Positions 53,298-64,000 of a stretch of DNA of 64,000 nucleotides are shown one piece after another; position 1 is the stretch's first letter; each line of letters opens with the position of its first letter. The stretch covers positions 1,202,734-1,266,733 of the forward strand of contig RPFO01000115.1 in assembly GCA_009746045.1 (NCBI GenBank), given 5' to 3'. Made by a program: the position numbers and the translations under genes. The notes under the pieces are model-generated. The model did no database searches and had not been told where the DNA came from. It worked only from the letters and a program-made list of their open reading frames with translations. Origin of the DNA: Mesostigma viride. Lineage: Eukaryota > Streptophyta > Mesostigmatophyceae > Mesostigmatales > Mesostigmataceae.

Positions 53298-53366
53298 CTC
53301 GTGACTCCCCAACGGGAGCACGAGTCTAATTAATTAATTAATTAATTAATTAATTAATTAATTAAT
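53298..53366 (+). other. LINE 3' stem-loop and (TTAA)n tail
   Basis: Stem CTCCC/GGGAG with a CAAC loop, extended across one bulged A by CTCGTG/CACGAG, then TCTAATTAATT... to 53366. Such a 3' stem-loop plus short-repeat tail is where the LINE RT is expected to bind and start. Related copies at 23451, 25466, 53483 and 53835. Confidence 0.75.
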
Positions 53367-53540
53367 GTAGATAGATTAGACCGGTAGGACTGTTTGCACC
53401 CATCCATCCATCCATCCATCCATCCATCCATCCATCCATCCATCCATCCATCCGGCCATCCATCCATCCATCCATCGGGGTTAATGCTCCGTGACTCCCC
53501 AACGGGAGCACGAGTCTAATTAATTAATTAATTAATGTTT
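53367..53540 (+). repeat. second LINE/SINE-like 3' module with (CCAT)n
   Basis: AGACCGGTAGGACTGTTTG, ~75 bp of (CCAT)n, GGGGTTAATGCTCCGTG, the same CAAC hairpin, then (TTAA)n to about 53537. It repeats the plan of 25340-25505. No ORF, so a 5'-truncated LINE or a SINE sharing the LINE tail. Confidence 0.65.
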
Positions 53541-55854
53541 AGCCAAGCCATGCCTATAATGGGACCCCCCCATGGATGTTGCATTAAGAATTTAGCCATG
53601 CTATGCCATGCAGAGAGATGCTCTCTGTCGAGAAGCCATGTCCTAGCTCTTGTATAGCCATGATGATCTTCCTCCCCCGTGCCAGGATCCCCCCCTTAGG
53701 CGGGTTGAACCTGAGACAGCATGGTGGTGCGGGTGCCCTGGTGCACCTAGAGCACGGGTAGCTTCCATTCCCACCCTTGCATGAAGTAGCCTAGGATGTA
53801 TTTAAAGCCATATGCCCCTTCGCAGGGATATGTGCTACATTGACTCCCAACGGAGTGATGTTGATAATTAATTAATTAATGGCAGGATCATAGCTGTAAC
53901 TTGGGTACCATGCATGCATGGTTTCCCGCCCATCCAATGGGCACCTCCCAACGACCCAATGCCGTGGGTCTAAATGGGTGCGCCTGCGTACCATGGAACT
54001 GACAAAAACTGCAATGAGCTATTAACCATTCAGTTAGATTTACCCATAAGCATGGCCGCCGGTGCCTGATAGGCTTACACCCCTGCATCCTCTATCTCTT
54101 CCAGCGCCATGCAGATTTGCAAAAGAGCCAGCATACTCGAGAAAATCCTGTGCAAGAAGAAGCAAACCCATCTGAATTATTCATCGATCAATCCAACTTT
54201 CACCCTATGATGAAAATAGCATATTACTCCGTGGCATGTCTATGCGCATGGCATGCAAGTACTTCACTCTATCCAAACTAGGGATTTTCCAATCAGTGCG
54301 TGGCAAAATGCAACATCTGGAAACTATGACCACCGCGAAGTCGCTGATGCTCTGCTTTAGCATATTGCTGAGTAGAACATGCCCCCAGGCCATGTTGGAT
54401 GATCACAGGCCTTTAGTGACAGTCATATACTACCCAATAACTGCTGGCATCGGGCAATGCCGACATGTTCAGACCAGCATGCATTCCAACAAGCAGTTTC
54501 TAAGCTCCTTGGAGGCAAACCCTGGCCCCCCCCGCCCCCCCCCTGAGCATTTCATCATAGGCTTCACTGCTCATCATCAGGATCCTGCAGCATCCATACA
54601 AGGCACCCACGCAATCGCATATGTCATGAGCAATGTTTACATTAGAAAGACTCAGGAACAATGTTCACGCAGCAGCATTCACCTCACAAGCACAAGCATT
54701 GTTGGTGCGGGAAACTCTTGCGTCCAGGGAACCCGCAGATTTCACACGTTCACTTCAGACAGCTCAATATGCCATCAGGCTGCTCTGCAAGATGCCGCAG
54801 GGGTGCCCGCCGATTTTCACTGCGCTCGTCCTACAACGCGGGATTGTAATTCTGGAGAAAGCAGCATCACATTCTAGGCAGAACATTTCTTGACCATCCT
54901 GTGCGAGATCTCCTCTAACTCCCAGCCAAGCAGCTATTGTAAGTACCACAGCCATTATATTCTCCTGGGCTATCGGGGGTTAGCATGCAACCTACTTCCA
55001 CACCCGTCATCATGGCCGAGCGTACAGTCCTCTTGGATAGTCCGGATGACGCGGACTTGCTATCTGCGACTCCAGACCTGGGCAAGTGAGTCGCGCCACT
55101 TGCCTTCGCGGGTGAAGTATCCGCGTAGAACAGTACCTAGTCCGGTACTCCGTGGCATGCCTTCAGTGCATGTTCACGCACTTACTTACTTAAGTACCAC
55201 AGCCTAGAAGCATTTGGCAAACATGCCAACTATTTCTTGATCATACTTGTAGAAAACGTAGGACTCCAGGAAATGGAAGCTCCACCCCGCAAAACCCTTG
55301 CAAGGCCAGCCTTTGCTCGGCATGTGCAGGAAGGTGGGCATATCACTAAAGTAATGGCTCTGCCCTCGTCACAAGCGCGCCTATTTCTCTGCCACTTAAA
55401 AACCAGATGACATGGCCATTAAAATAAAAAAAAAATTCAAATAACCATGATGTAGATAGGTACCTCCATGTCCTACCTCGCCGTCCATGGGAGAACAGTA
55501 AACCCTGAGGCCTGAGGGAGCAAGCAACCAACCTGCCCTGCGGCACGGATGTGGCCAGCGGCATGTAGTCTGTCTACACCTACACCTAGGTAAACAACGC
55601 TTAACAGATTGAGACCATGGTACCGTTGCCTTTCATCATGGCCATTGGCTTCTTGTGCGATAAGGACATGAACAATCCAAGGCGAAATCATATTACACTT
55701 GCCTGGCATGCGACTTAAATGGGCGACTGCCCCATACTATAAAAAACATGACCACCTTGGAAATTAACCAGCCTATTACATGATTGGTAACCCTGCCCTT
55801 ACCAGGATGGTGACCTGTCACCTGCCCCTTACTGTGTTGATTAAACCTCCTTAC
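53541..55854. other. mostly unassigned interval
   Basis: A further short LINE tail lies at 53835-53880 (ACTCC-CAAC-GGAGT, then TAATTAATTAAT). A plus-strand fragment at 55012-55086 reads MAERTVLLDSPDDADLLSAT before a GTGAGT and might be a first exon, at very low confidence. More exons of the minus-strand coiled-coil gene may lie here, but none could be fixed. Confidence 0.35.
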
Positions 55855-58800
55855 CGGGTTGCTGAGCTGGACGGTTTGCTCCAGCTGGTCCTTGAGCGTT
55901 TTCCGCAGCTCTGCAAACTCCTGCAGCCACACACACACATATGGGAATAATGGGATGCACGAGTGCACAAAAGTTGCAATGGGTCAGTGCGGAAACCTAG
56001 GCGCACTAAGTTATGGGTGGTAAGTGAAAACAACCATGCCAGACAGCATGCCCTAACAGCACGCACTTTATGTGCGCAAAAACTGTAGGAAACAACGTGT
56101 CGTCTCATGATACACAACATGCTGTTAACACTGTTGTCATGATGCCCGCGGTGAGGTCCTGCGCGAGTGCGGCATGCTATGCTGCGTGTCATCTGCCCTG
56201 TGGCTCTAAATGGCAGTACAAGGGGACAAGGAGTTGCAGATGACAAGAACGCTGCGACAGCAAGGGAGGCGAGAGCGTGCGTGGAGCCACGTGCATGGGG
56301 AAGGCATGCATGGACACGCGATCGCCGGTACTCACCGCGCGCAACTGCTCCACCTCGTTGTTCAGGGTGGAACGGAGCTCCCCCAGCTCCTATCGACACA
56401 AAGGCAGATTCACCATGATGTTTGGCAGTGGGCAAGCAAAAGGCGCGTCCCGCGGTATGGCGAAGAAAACATTTCAGTAAATAGGAGCCCGCGCACATAC
56501 CCTCTTGTCACTAGACCTTGAACAGCAGTACTAAGCCACCATTAGAAAAACAAGAACAAAAAACACACATCATATCAATCAGACACCCAGCACAGGCATG
56601 ACGTGGCGAGGATCTGTACCCAGTTAGGCTCGAAACACACGCCCTGATCAAGCAAGTTGTTTCCGGCCCCACCGTCTAGGTCATCTAGTCGCTCTACACG
56701 TAAGCCAGCCATAATTTCAATGCACAAGGCTACACATTTCCATCACCATTCATATTCATCAGAACGACTCGAACACGCGGACAAGATAACGGCAGGCTCG
56801 AGCTACCATGGTCCGGATTCTCCTGATTTCTGGCCTGCGCTGGTTGTCTCCTTGATATTAGATTGGTTGAATATAGTTCGTTTTCGGCTAGGAGGCGTGG
56901 CCTTTGCATGACGGGCGAGAGGATTTCAGCCGTGGGCAACCAAGCACACATGTCGTCGGGCTAGTCCGGCGAGTGGGCACGTGAACCGGCACTCCCGGTC
57001 ACACACGACACCATAGAGATAGTCAGCTGCACCGCCTCATGTCGGCGAAACCCATAGTTCCATCGGAATCGTTTCAGCGGCCGGCATTTCCTCTCCGCGT
57101 TTCCTCAACCTCGTTTTCAGGATCATACTCATCGTTCCTGCATTTTCCTCTTCCACGCAGGTTGTGGCTTTTTTGAAAGCCACGAATGTACCCGGGGATG
57201 GGACGCTTCGGCTGCCTTAATGCCTACACATTCAATACGATGTCCCCCTCTCACTGTCCTCCATCATTCCGCTCACATTGCACTCGGTGTCTGTGTTTTG
57301 TTCTTGTTCTTGTTTGTCTTGCTGTTCTTGTCATTTTTCTTTTACTTTCTGAGGGAGCTAGGCTGGGCTGCGCGCTGTGTGTGCTACTCTCGTGTTTTTC
57401 TGTGGGCACTTGAGAGACTAACCAAGGATCGGGCCCCCCACACGGCAATATCAGCCTTTGCTTTTGTTTACCCTCCCATATCTCTTTACAAACGCCAAAA
57501 AAACACAAAGGCAGGAGCACGGTGACTCATCTGGAACAGGAAGAAGGGAAATCTTTTCGTTACAGGAAAGAGGTGTCAAGTATGACAATTGGCAGGCCCC
57601 CCCACTGGGAATCCACATGTTCCGAGTCCATTCAGCTGTGTTGTTAGCCACATCCTGCCCCGGGGAGATGCATCATGGACCACCGCTATCGCGTAACGGG
57701 TGTTACGCAGTGAATATTGACTTACCTCAATATGCTCCGCTCTGGTTCTGTTTGATGTCTTAGCTCTCAGTGCATCTGAATCATCATGAAACACCTTATG
57801 ACTTTCTGGCATGCTCTTACCCTCCACAGAATACGGCAATCCAGTGGCATTGATTACCGGAAGTACACTGCTATTTCTCGGCAGTTCCCCTATCGTATCT
57901 CCTCACAGGCATGGCGGAAGCGTTGTCGCATCAACACGCGCCATAACCATCACTGCAAGGATGACCATACTCTACGTCGCCTCCGGCGCTTACAGCGCAC
58001 GCATTTGTCGCTTACCAACTCCACTCGCCCACACCCCGTAAGCACCCATCGCGTCATTTATGCCATTTACAACCGCAGGTACCCTCAGCGTATCTACGTT
58101 GGCCAGACGCAACGGGATGCCTGGACGCGTTTTCAGGAACATGTCCGAGCGGCACGCCGCCTTCATATTGGCCGCCCTGCCGCCAACGACGACACCCCCC
58201 TACATGGCGCCATGGCCCAATACGGGTGGTGGGATTGGCGAGTCGTCCCCTTGGAACATGTCCCCGGCACCTTTACCGGCGCCGCTTTTCGCAAAGCCGC
58301 AGGGCATCGGGAAACGTTTTGGAAACGAATGTTACATGCATTTCTGCCCCACGGTTTTTGCATTGAAGGCAAGAGTTTCAAAGCTCGGTCTCGCCGCCGC
58401 CCGCCTCCCCTCCGTCCCCGCCCTCTTATGTTCATCCGTGCCTGGCGTCTGAAGCACAATCTCCACCCATATCGCCCCTATCCCCCCAGCGTCACCCCGG
58501 CCCCTCCACCTTCCACACATGTGTCCACCGATCCTTCCCTTTACTCCACCAGTCTCCGCTGCTTACGTCACATGTCTCGGCTTATGCAACGCGGCAACTT
58601 TCATGCATCCTATCTCGAAGCCTGCAGCTTGAAGAAGCTTACCAGCTTACACATTGCCGTCGGGTCGTGCTCCCCAGCTGATCTGCAAGTCCCCCGCTCC
58701 CATGCCACTAGTCTGCGAGGCCTTCTCTCACGTATCATTCGGCACCGTGTCAATGGGAATGCAGATGCACTGCGTCCGCGCCGTTTGCTGATCTCACCTT

Positions 58801-61800
58801 TCATTCATGCTGCGATGGATGAGCTGTGTTTGCCACACATTCTGCATTTGCCGCAAGTGCAGGCTGCGATGCCGCTCGTGGTGCGCAACACTTTCGGCAC
58901 TCCCATTGCCGCCTGGCATTACTCTCCCACCTTGGGACAAATGGTTTTCAGCAACGGGAAGGTCAGCCGCGATACAACGCCCACCGAGCTGGCCACCATC
59001 TTGGCAGGGCCCTGCCCCTGCCAACAACAACGGTATTTCAAGTACCTTGATCCCACCTCACAGCACGTCATGACCGCTGACCTCAGCATCCTGCCGAGCC
59101 ACACGCTTGTAGACCTTTTTGCCAAAGGCACCAAGTTTCGGCCGTGGGTCCAGCGCACGTGTGCCAAAGAGGTGAATGCACTGCTCTCCACATCACTGCG
59201 CAAATTCTGCAATGCCATGAGCACGGACCTACAGCTTGCTCCCCTTGCCATGGAACCGTGGTTTCGCGCCGTCATTCACGAATGCAATGCACGTCTCACC
59301 AGGCTTGATTACCGTCTCCAGCAGGTCCACCGCACCACCTGGCTCAACACCACAGATAAAGCACTTCTTGACCACTTCAAGCAGGACTTTATCATCACGT
59401 GTGTTGACAAGAGTGCCAACAACTTTGCTTTCATATGCAAGAAGCACTACCTTGCTACTTTGCAACACGAGTTGGCGTCCAGCCCTACCTATGTTCAGCG
59501 TGCACAGTCCACCGCCAGTATCACGCTGCTCATCGGGCTTTTCTGCACAGCCAAAACATTTTTGCTCGGGCATTCCTTAAGCGGCAGCGACGCGCCACCA
59601 CCACTACGTTCCCATATCTGTATCTCACTCTTAAGCTGCACAAAACTCCTGTTGCTTTGCGCACCATTGCTGCGTCGCATTCAGCCCCACTGATGCCTCT
59701 CTCGAAACTCATCTGCCATGCTTTGAATGCTCTTCTCCCCGAAGCCAATGCATTATGGGTGGAGGTGCTGTCGAATGCCGGGTATGAATGCGCTGGTAGT
59801 TGGATCGTCATAGACTCAGCCCAAGTACGCCTACGCCTTGCCGCCCTTAGCCGTTCTAAGACAGCAGCAGAGAAACGTATACCTATGCCCATAGCCACCT
59901 ATGATTTCACCACTCTATATACCACACTAGATTTGCACGATTTGAAAGCTCGTTTAGATAGCCTCCTTACTCGTCTGTATGCACGTAGGCCTCACGGGCG
60001 CAACCACCTGCACGTGCGTGTTTCTCAGACCAAGCCCACGGCAACGTGGCTCTCAGGGATCGCGGCAGGTGCTATCGTGCGGGATGGTTATAATTATATT
60101 ATCACGAAGGCTGACCTTGTCCATTGGATCTCTTATCTTGTTGATAACACCTTCATCTGTTTTGCGGGCAATGTATACCAACAAGCTATCGGCATCCCTA
60201 TGGGCACTAACTGTGCCGGGCTCCTTGCAAACCTCTATCTATACACTTATGAGCTTGCATTCATGGAGAATCTCATTGCCTCAAACGATGATGTTCTCAT
60301 CAGGCGTTTTATCCATACATGTCGATACATTGATGATGTCATCGCTTTCGACAACCCTGATTTCGCAACCCATTTGTATATCACCGCTGGTCTGCCTGGC
60401 ATCTACCCGCAAGCGTCCCTCACATTAAAGCTCACGTCGGAGGATACTCATTGCAATTACCTCGATCTTAACATTACCCATAACAAGAAGGGCTGGCGTA
60501 CGGCTGTCTATGATAAGCGCAAGGATCCTAAATACCAGCAAATTCCTTTTATTCGTTACCCCGATATTCACAGTCTCCTTTCCCACACAGCAAAATATGG
60601 TGTTGTTCTTTCTCAGTTACATCGTTTTTCCCGTCTTTGTTCTTATCGTGTTGATTTCATCACGACTCTTGTTGAACTCTTGCAGCGTTTATTGGTCAAA
60701 GACTATGACCGAGCCATTATGCTCCGTCAAGTCCGATGTTTTTTGCAACGTCACCCACATCTGTTCGGTGCTGCCCCTTGGCACAAGCTCTACAAACAGG
60801 TCGTGGACCGGCTGGATCGCGTAGTATCTCGGCACATCTGAACCCTGTGATGCCAGATCTCCTTTGCAGCCGTTCTGAGCTTGGCACTGGATTGGTTGTC
60901 CACATCGTCGCGTCGCTGCCGCAACACGATGTTTTCTGGCTTACGCGGGCTTTTGGTTCCCGCCGCACATTTGAAAGTGCTGTCCTCCGGATTTTCGCCT
61001 TTGCACCGTGTGCAGTTTTCTTGGACGTTTGGAATCATGGCATGGCTAACGTAATGACTGACTAGCTAGACCTTTTCAGTGGTTTTCCATTTGCGGGTAT
61101 TTCCTCGTACATGGTGGGAGAGCGATCGCAGCAATGGCGCTCACCACTAGACACTCCCGGCCAGTTAGGCTCGAAACACACGCCCTGATCAAGCAAGTTG
61201 TTTCCGGCCCCACCGTCTAGGTCATCTAGCCGCTCTACACGTAAGCCAGCCATAATTTCAATGCACAAGGCTACACATTTCCATCACCATTCATATTCAT
61301 CATCCTGAACGACTCGAACACGCGGACAAGATAACAGCAGGCTCGAGCTACCATGGTCCGGATTCTCCCGATTTCTGGTCTGCGTTGGTTGTCTCCTTGA
61401 TACTTATCCTGTCAAGGCCGCCTCTTGACTCATCACGTCAACGACTCAATAGGGTTAATCGAAATGGGATCGAGATGAATAGGTGGAGGACTGGGACAGA
61501 TATTAATGTGTAAATCCCGCAATGCAGGCCTACAGGCGGATTACAATTGTTTTCAAAAACACGTTCATATAATATCATAACATTCGCATAAAAACCCGCC
61601 TATGATTCGTGATAAGCAGTTTCATACCGTTCGGTAACCCTTAACTTGGGAGTCCAACTTCACACGCCAGTCTTGCAGATCCTGGGAGGAAAAGAAGCAT
61701 GAAGACACGCATGCGGTTGATTTAGGCCCATTTCAACTGGATACATAAAGGAGACAGAGGGAAAGGCAAGAGCGCTCGGGTTAATGCCCTTACTTTCTTA

Positions 61801-62050
61801 AGATTCTGGACTCGATTGAGCAACTCGTTTCGAGAAGCTTGCAGTTCCTGCGCAACAATGTGCACAGAGAAAAGCACAAAACAAGGCACTGTCAGATGGT
61901 GATTGCTGGGGGGAGGGGTTGTCTTTCTGTCGTATTTTTTCTATTGATAATGACGAAATGGCAATCTCCAGCATTTAAACGTAGTGACGTCCATACCCCA
62001 AGTTGCTTGGCCTCCAGTTGCGCGCTGTCTTCGACGTCACCCTCGCCTCC
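55855..62050 (-). CDS. coiled-coil gene built of 54-nt exons (partial)
   Basis: Five phase-0 exons with good AG/GT borders: 62050-61997 (GGEGDVEDSAQLEAKQLG), 61847-61794 (ELQASRNELLNRVQNLKK), 61681-61628 (DLQDWRVKLDSQVKGYRT), 56389-56336 (ELGELRSTLNNEVEQLRA), 55920-55855 (EFAELRKTLKDQLEQTVQ then LSNP). Four are exactly 54 nt, the last 66. The last four align as an 18-residue repeat: hydrophobic at 2, 9, 13 and 16, Arg at 6, acidic at 1, a heptad-compatible amphipathic helix. The gene continues beyond what could be identified on either side. The protein is probably an elongated helical or lipid/membrane-surface protein; no named family. A Penelope-like element occupies the intron between exons 61628 and 56389. 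Confidence 0.7.
56620..56857 (+). repeat. 5' pseudo-LTR
   Basis: CCAGTTAGGCTCGAAACACA ... TGGTTGTCTCCTTGATA. Pairs with 61161-61402. No canonical hammerhead ribozyme core (CUGANGA...GAAA in proper spacing) was recognised on either strand; the minus strand has only CTAGATGA and GGAAAC. Confidence 0.88.
57786..60841 (+). CDS. Penelope-like GIY-YIG endonuclease-reverse transcriptase, one frameshift
   Basis: The frame from 57786 has a basic Arg/His-rich N-terminus, then GIY-YIG at residues ~90-160 (VIYAIYNRRYPQRIYVGQT, Arg115, EH118-119, no CCHH cluster seen), and a CxC linker (GPCPCQQQ, Cys410/412 at 59013-59021). RT1 DKSANNFAFICKKHY follows. Near 59510 sense shifts to the frame reading FPYLYLTLKLHKTP, YDFTTLYTTL (motif A), GIPMGTNCAGLLANLYL (motif B), CRYIDDVIAF (motif C, 60326-60337), ending VVSRHI at 60841. 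Lack of CCHH plus the CxC motif fits Chlamys of green algae. Such RTs are the closest relatives of telomerase RT. The single frameshift probably inactivates this copy. Confidence 0.9.
61161..61402 (+). repeat. 3' pseudo-LTR
   Basis: Second copy of the 56620-56857 repeat. Its end GTTGTCTCCTTGATA is also the end kept in the small fragments at 35307, 38106 and 40563. Confidence 0.88.
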
Positions 62051-63101
62051 CTGCAAGCATCAAGGGTGTGTCGGTGAGATTTGACTTTCTCGCAAGCGCC
62101 GTAGCAATACTCCATGCTGACACCTGATTGCCCGGAACTATATAACACAAAACATAATTCTTACCACTTTTGGCTCTTCTGCAGGATCCATATTTGCAAG
62201 AAAACACGATCCCTGACTATGTGGACCTTAGCACCAATGGGTTTAAAATGCCTTTGCAGAAACCGATGCTTGGCCGCGCCGCACGCCCCTTCTCGCTTGT
62301 GTGAAAGTGGTAGCTGCTAAACTTCGGCCAATTACCGACACGACCCTACTGCGAATTACACAAGCAAGTTCCCCCTGGTTCTACGACAGTAAGCAAGAAC
62401 AATATTGTGAGCAAACTACCGAGCACACTAGCTAATCGCAGACCGAAAAGGTTTAGGCGGGGCCATTAACCATGTGCATTCTGCATGCACGAACGTTGCT
62501 ACCCGCCATACAAATATGAGAGCCAAACCTGGAGCCAAATATGAAACGCAAAATCCAGCTTAGGTGGTGACGTATACGAAGTCTCACCCTGGTCTCACGG
62601 TCTACTTAATTTTTGCTGCGTGCAGCGTGCGTCGCGCCGTCCCGTATCGAGCATGCCCTGGCCCCTGGGCCAGGAGAGGCCAGCAGCCAAGGCGCATTGG
62701 ATAATTTGGATTACACCCCTCGCATTGTTCATCAAATAAGTGAGGCTGGGCGCCGACCACCTGCAAACGATAAATAAAACAAAAGTTTTTAAATAACTAA
62801 TTCCCGAGTGTACTCCCCTGTAGTTTTTCTAGATCCAAACAAACAAAGAAAGCGTAAATAAATATACTTTGACTACTAATATAAAATCTCTGGCTGAAAA
62901 TGTGCTTTTACTAGCCGTACAAGTGTAAGAGCAGTGCATCCTAGTGCAGCCGGCTGGGTAAGGCCCGGTTTATACAAACTTTTATTAAAAAGCTACGGGC
63001 ACAAATTTACACGTGGACGGCTCGATCTAGCGAATTTTTCATCTTGCGGTGCTCCTCGAGGCAAGCCATCAAGGCGGGGATCGTTGCGGCCGCTACAGTA
63101 C
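62051..63101. other. non-coding interval
   Basis: AT-rich, with no supported ORF or RNA gene. Further 5' exons of the minus-strand coiled-coil gene could lie here; none has convincing borders. Confidence 0.4.

Positions 63102-64000
<899 letters not shown>

Larger units (their letters stand above)
41171..53366 (+). mobile_element. APE-type LINE with three nested insertions
   Basis: LINE pieces in order: ORF1 (41171-41888, 43433-44060), APE endonuclease (about 44800-45673), RT (49520-51554, 52893-53208), 3' UTR, hairpin (53298-53324) and (TTAA)n tail to 53366. Insertions: LTR-type 41889-43432, hAT 45674-49511, piggyBac-like 51555-52888. Net LINE length is ~5.5 kb. It has an RRM/CTD-like ORF1p and an APE-RT ORF2, so it is L1-like in plan; the clade is not assigned. 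The 5' end was not found. Besides the insertions there are about five frameshifts. Confidence 0.88.
56620..61402 (+). mobile_element. Chlamys-like Penelope element with pseudo-LTRs
   Basis: Direct repeats of ~240 bp (56620-56857 and 61161-61402, ~97% identical, differing mainly by a 4-nt indel) flank one ORF, as in Penelope-like elements with pseudo-LTRs. The ORF has GIY-YIG before RT, the permuted order described for Naiad/Chlamys. It lies in an intron of, and antisense to, the coiled-coil gene. No obvious target duplication was found. Confidence 0.88.

Noticed and set aside
54236-54877. 213-codon plus-strand ORF
   Set aside because: No domain and a random-looking composition; no splice or codon support.
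56620-56857. Hammerhead ribozyme in the Penelope pseudo-LTR
   Set aside because: The minus strand has CTAGATGA and GGAAAC but not the CUGANGA core with a proper stem II; permuted Penelope elements are reported to lack canonical hammerheads.

Overview
The window looks like nuclear DNA of a green-lineage eukaryote, probably an alga. It has spliceosomal introns (GT..AG), a GH31 glycosidase with a plastid-transit-like N-terminus, a Chlamys-like Penelope element and a DIRS-like tyrosine-recombinase retrotransposon. Bacterial features (operons, Shine-Dalgarno sites, CRISPR) are absent. Species cannot be fixed from sequence alone. Only two host genes are convincing: the GH31 gene (26.3-34.6 kb, minus) and a coiled-coil gene (55.9-62.1 kb, minus). 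Most of the rest is mobile elements, their fragments and very long simple repeats. The GH31 exons hold frame over about 2.6 kb, so the frameshifts in the elements are probably real decay, not sequencing noise.

Layout. 0-3.1 kb: a small RNase H1 hybrid-binding-domain ORF, an LTR-like segment and a 370-bp tandem repeat. 3.15-6.36 kb: a 3.2-kb polypyrimidine tract holding a (TTACGC)n block. 6.4-22.7 kb: an unrecognised, intron-rich, partly broken locus carrying a 22-bp motif at least 21 times (16 direct, 5 inverted, plus one partial). A 6.2-kb DIRS-like element (7892-14096) with perfect A1-B1-A2-B2 split direct repeats sits inside this locus. Its recombinase is cut by an 874-bp foldback element made of three palindromes and two opposed tRNA-3'-half-like modules. 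23.5-25.5 kb: LINE pieces. 26.3-34.6 kb: GH31. 35-41 kb: (GGGA)n and (GGGT)n arrays, LINE fragments and Penelope ends.

41.2-53.4 kb is one APE-type LINE carrying three clean nested insertions: a miniature LTR-type element (TSD GTCCC), an autonomous hAT (TSD CATGGCAC) and a piggyBac-like element (TSD TTAA). Removing the first and third restores the LINE reading frame exactly. 55.9-62.1 kb: a gene built from 54-nt exons, each one 18-residue helical repeat, with a Penelope-like element (56.6-61.4 kb; N-terminal GIY-YIG, CxC linker, C-terminal RT, pseudo-LTRs) in one intron. The last 899 bases are pure (GTT)n running off the window.

Most interesting: the 22-bp motif network in introns, the nested LINE, the giant foldback element, a 2A-like NPGP motif in the DIRS-like element, and the 54-nt exon array.
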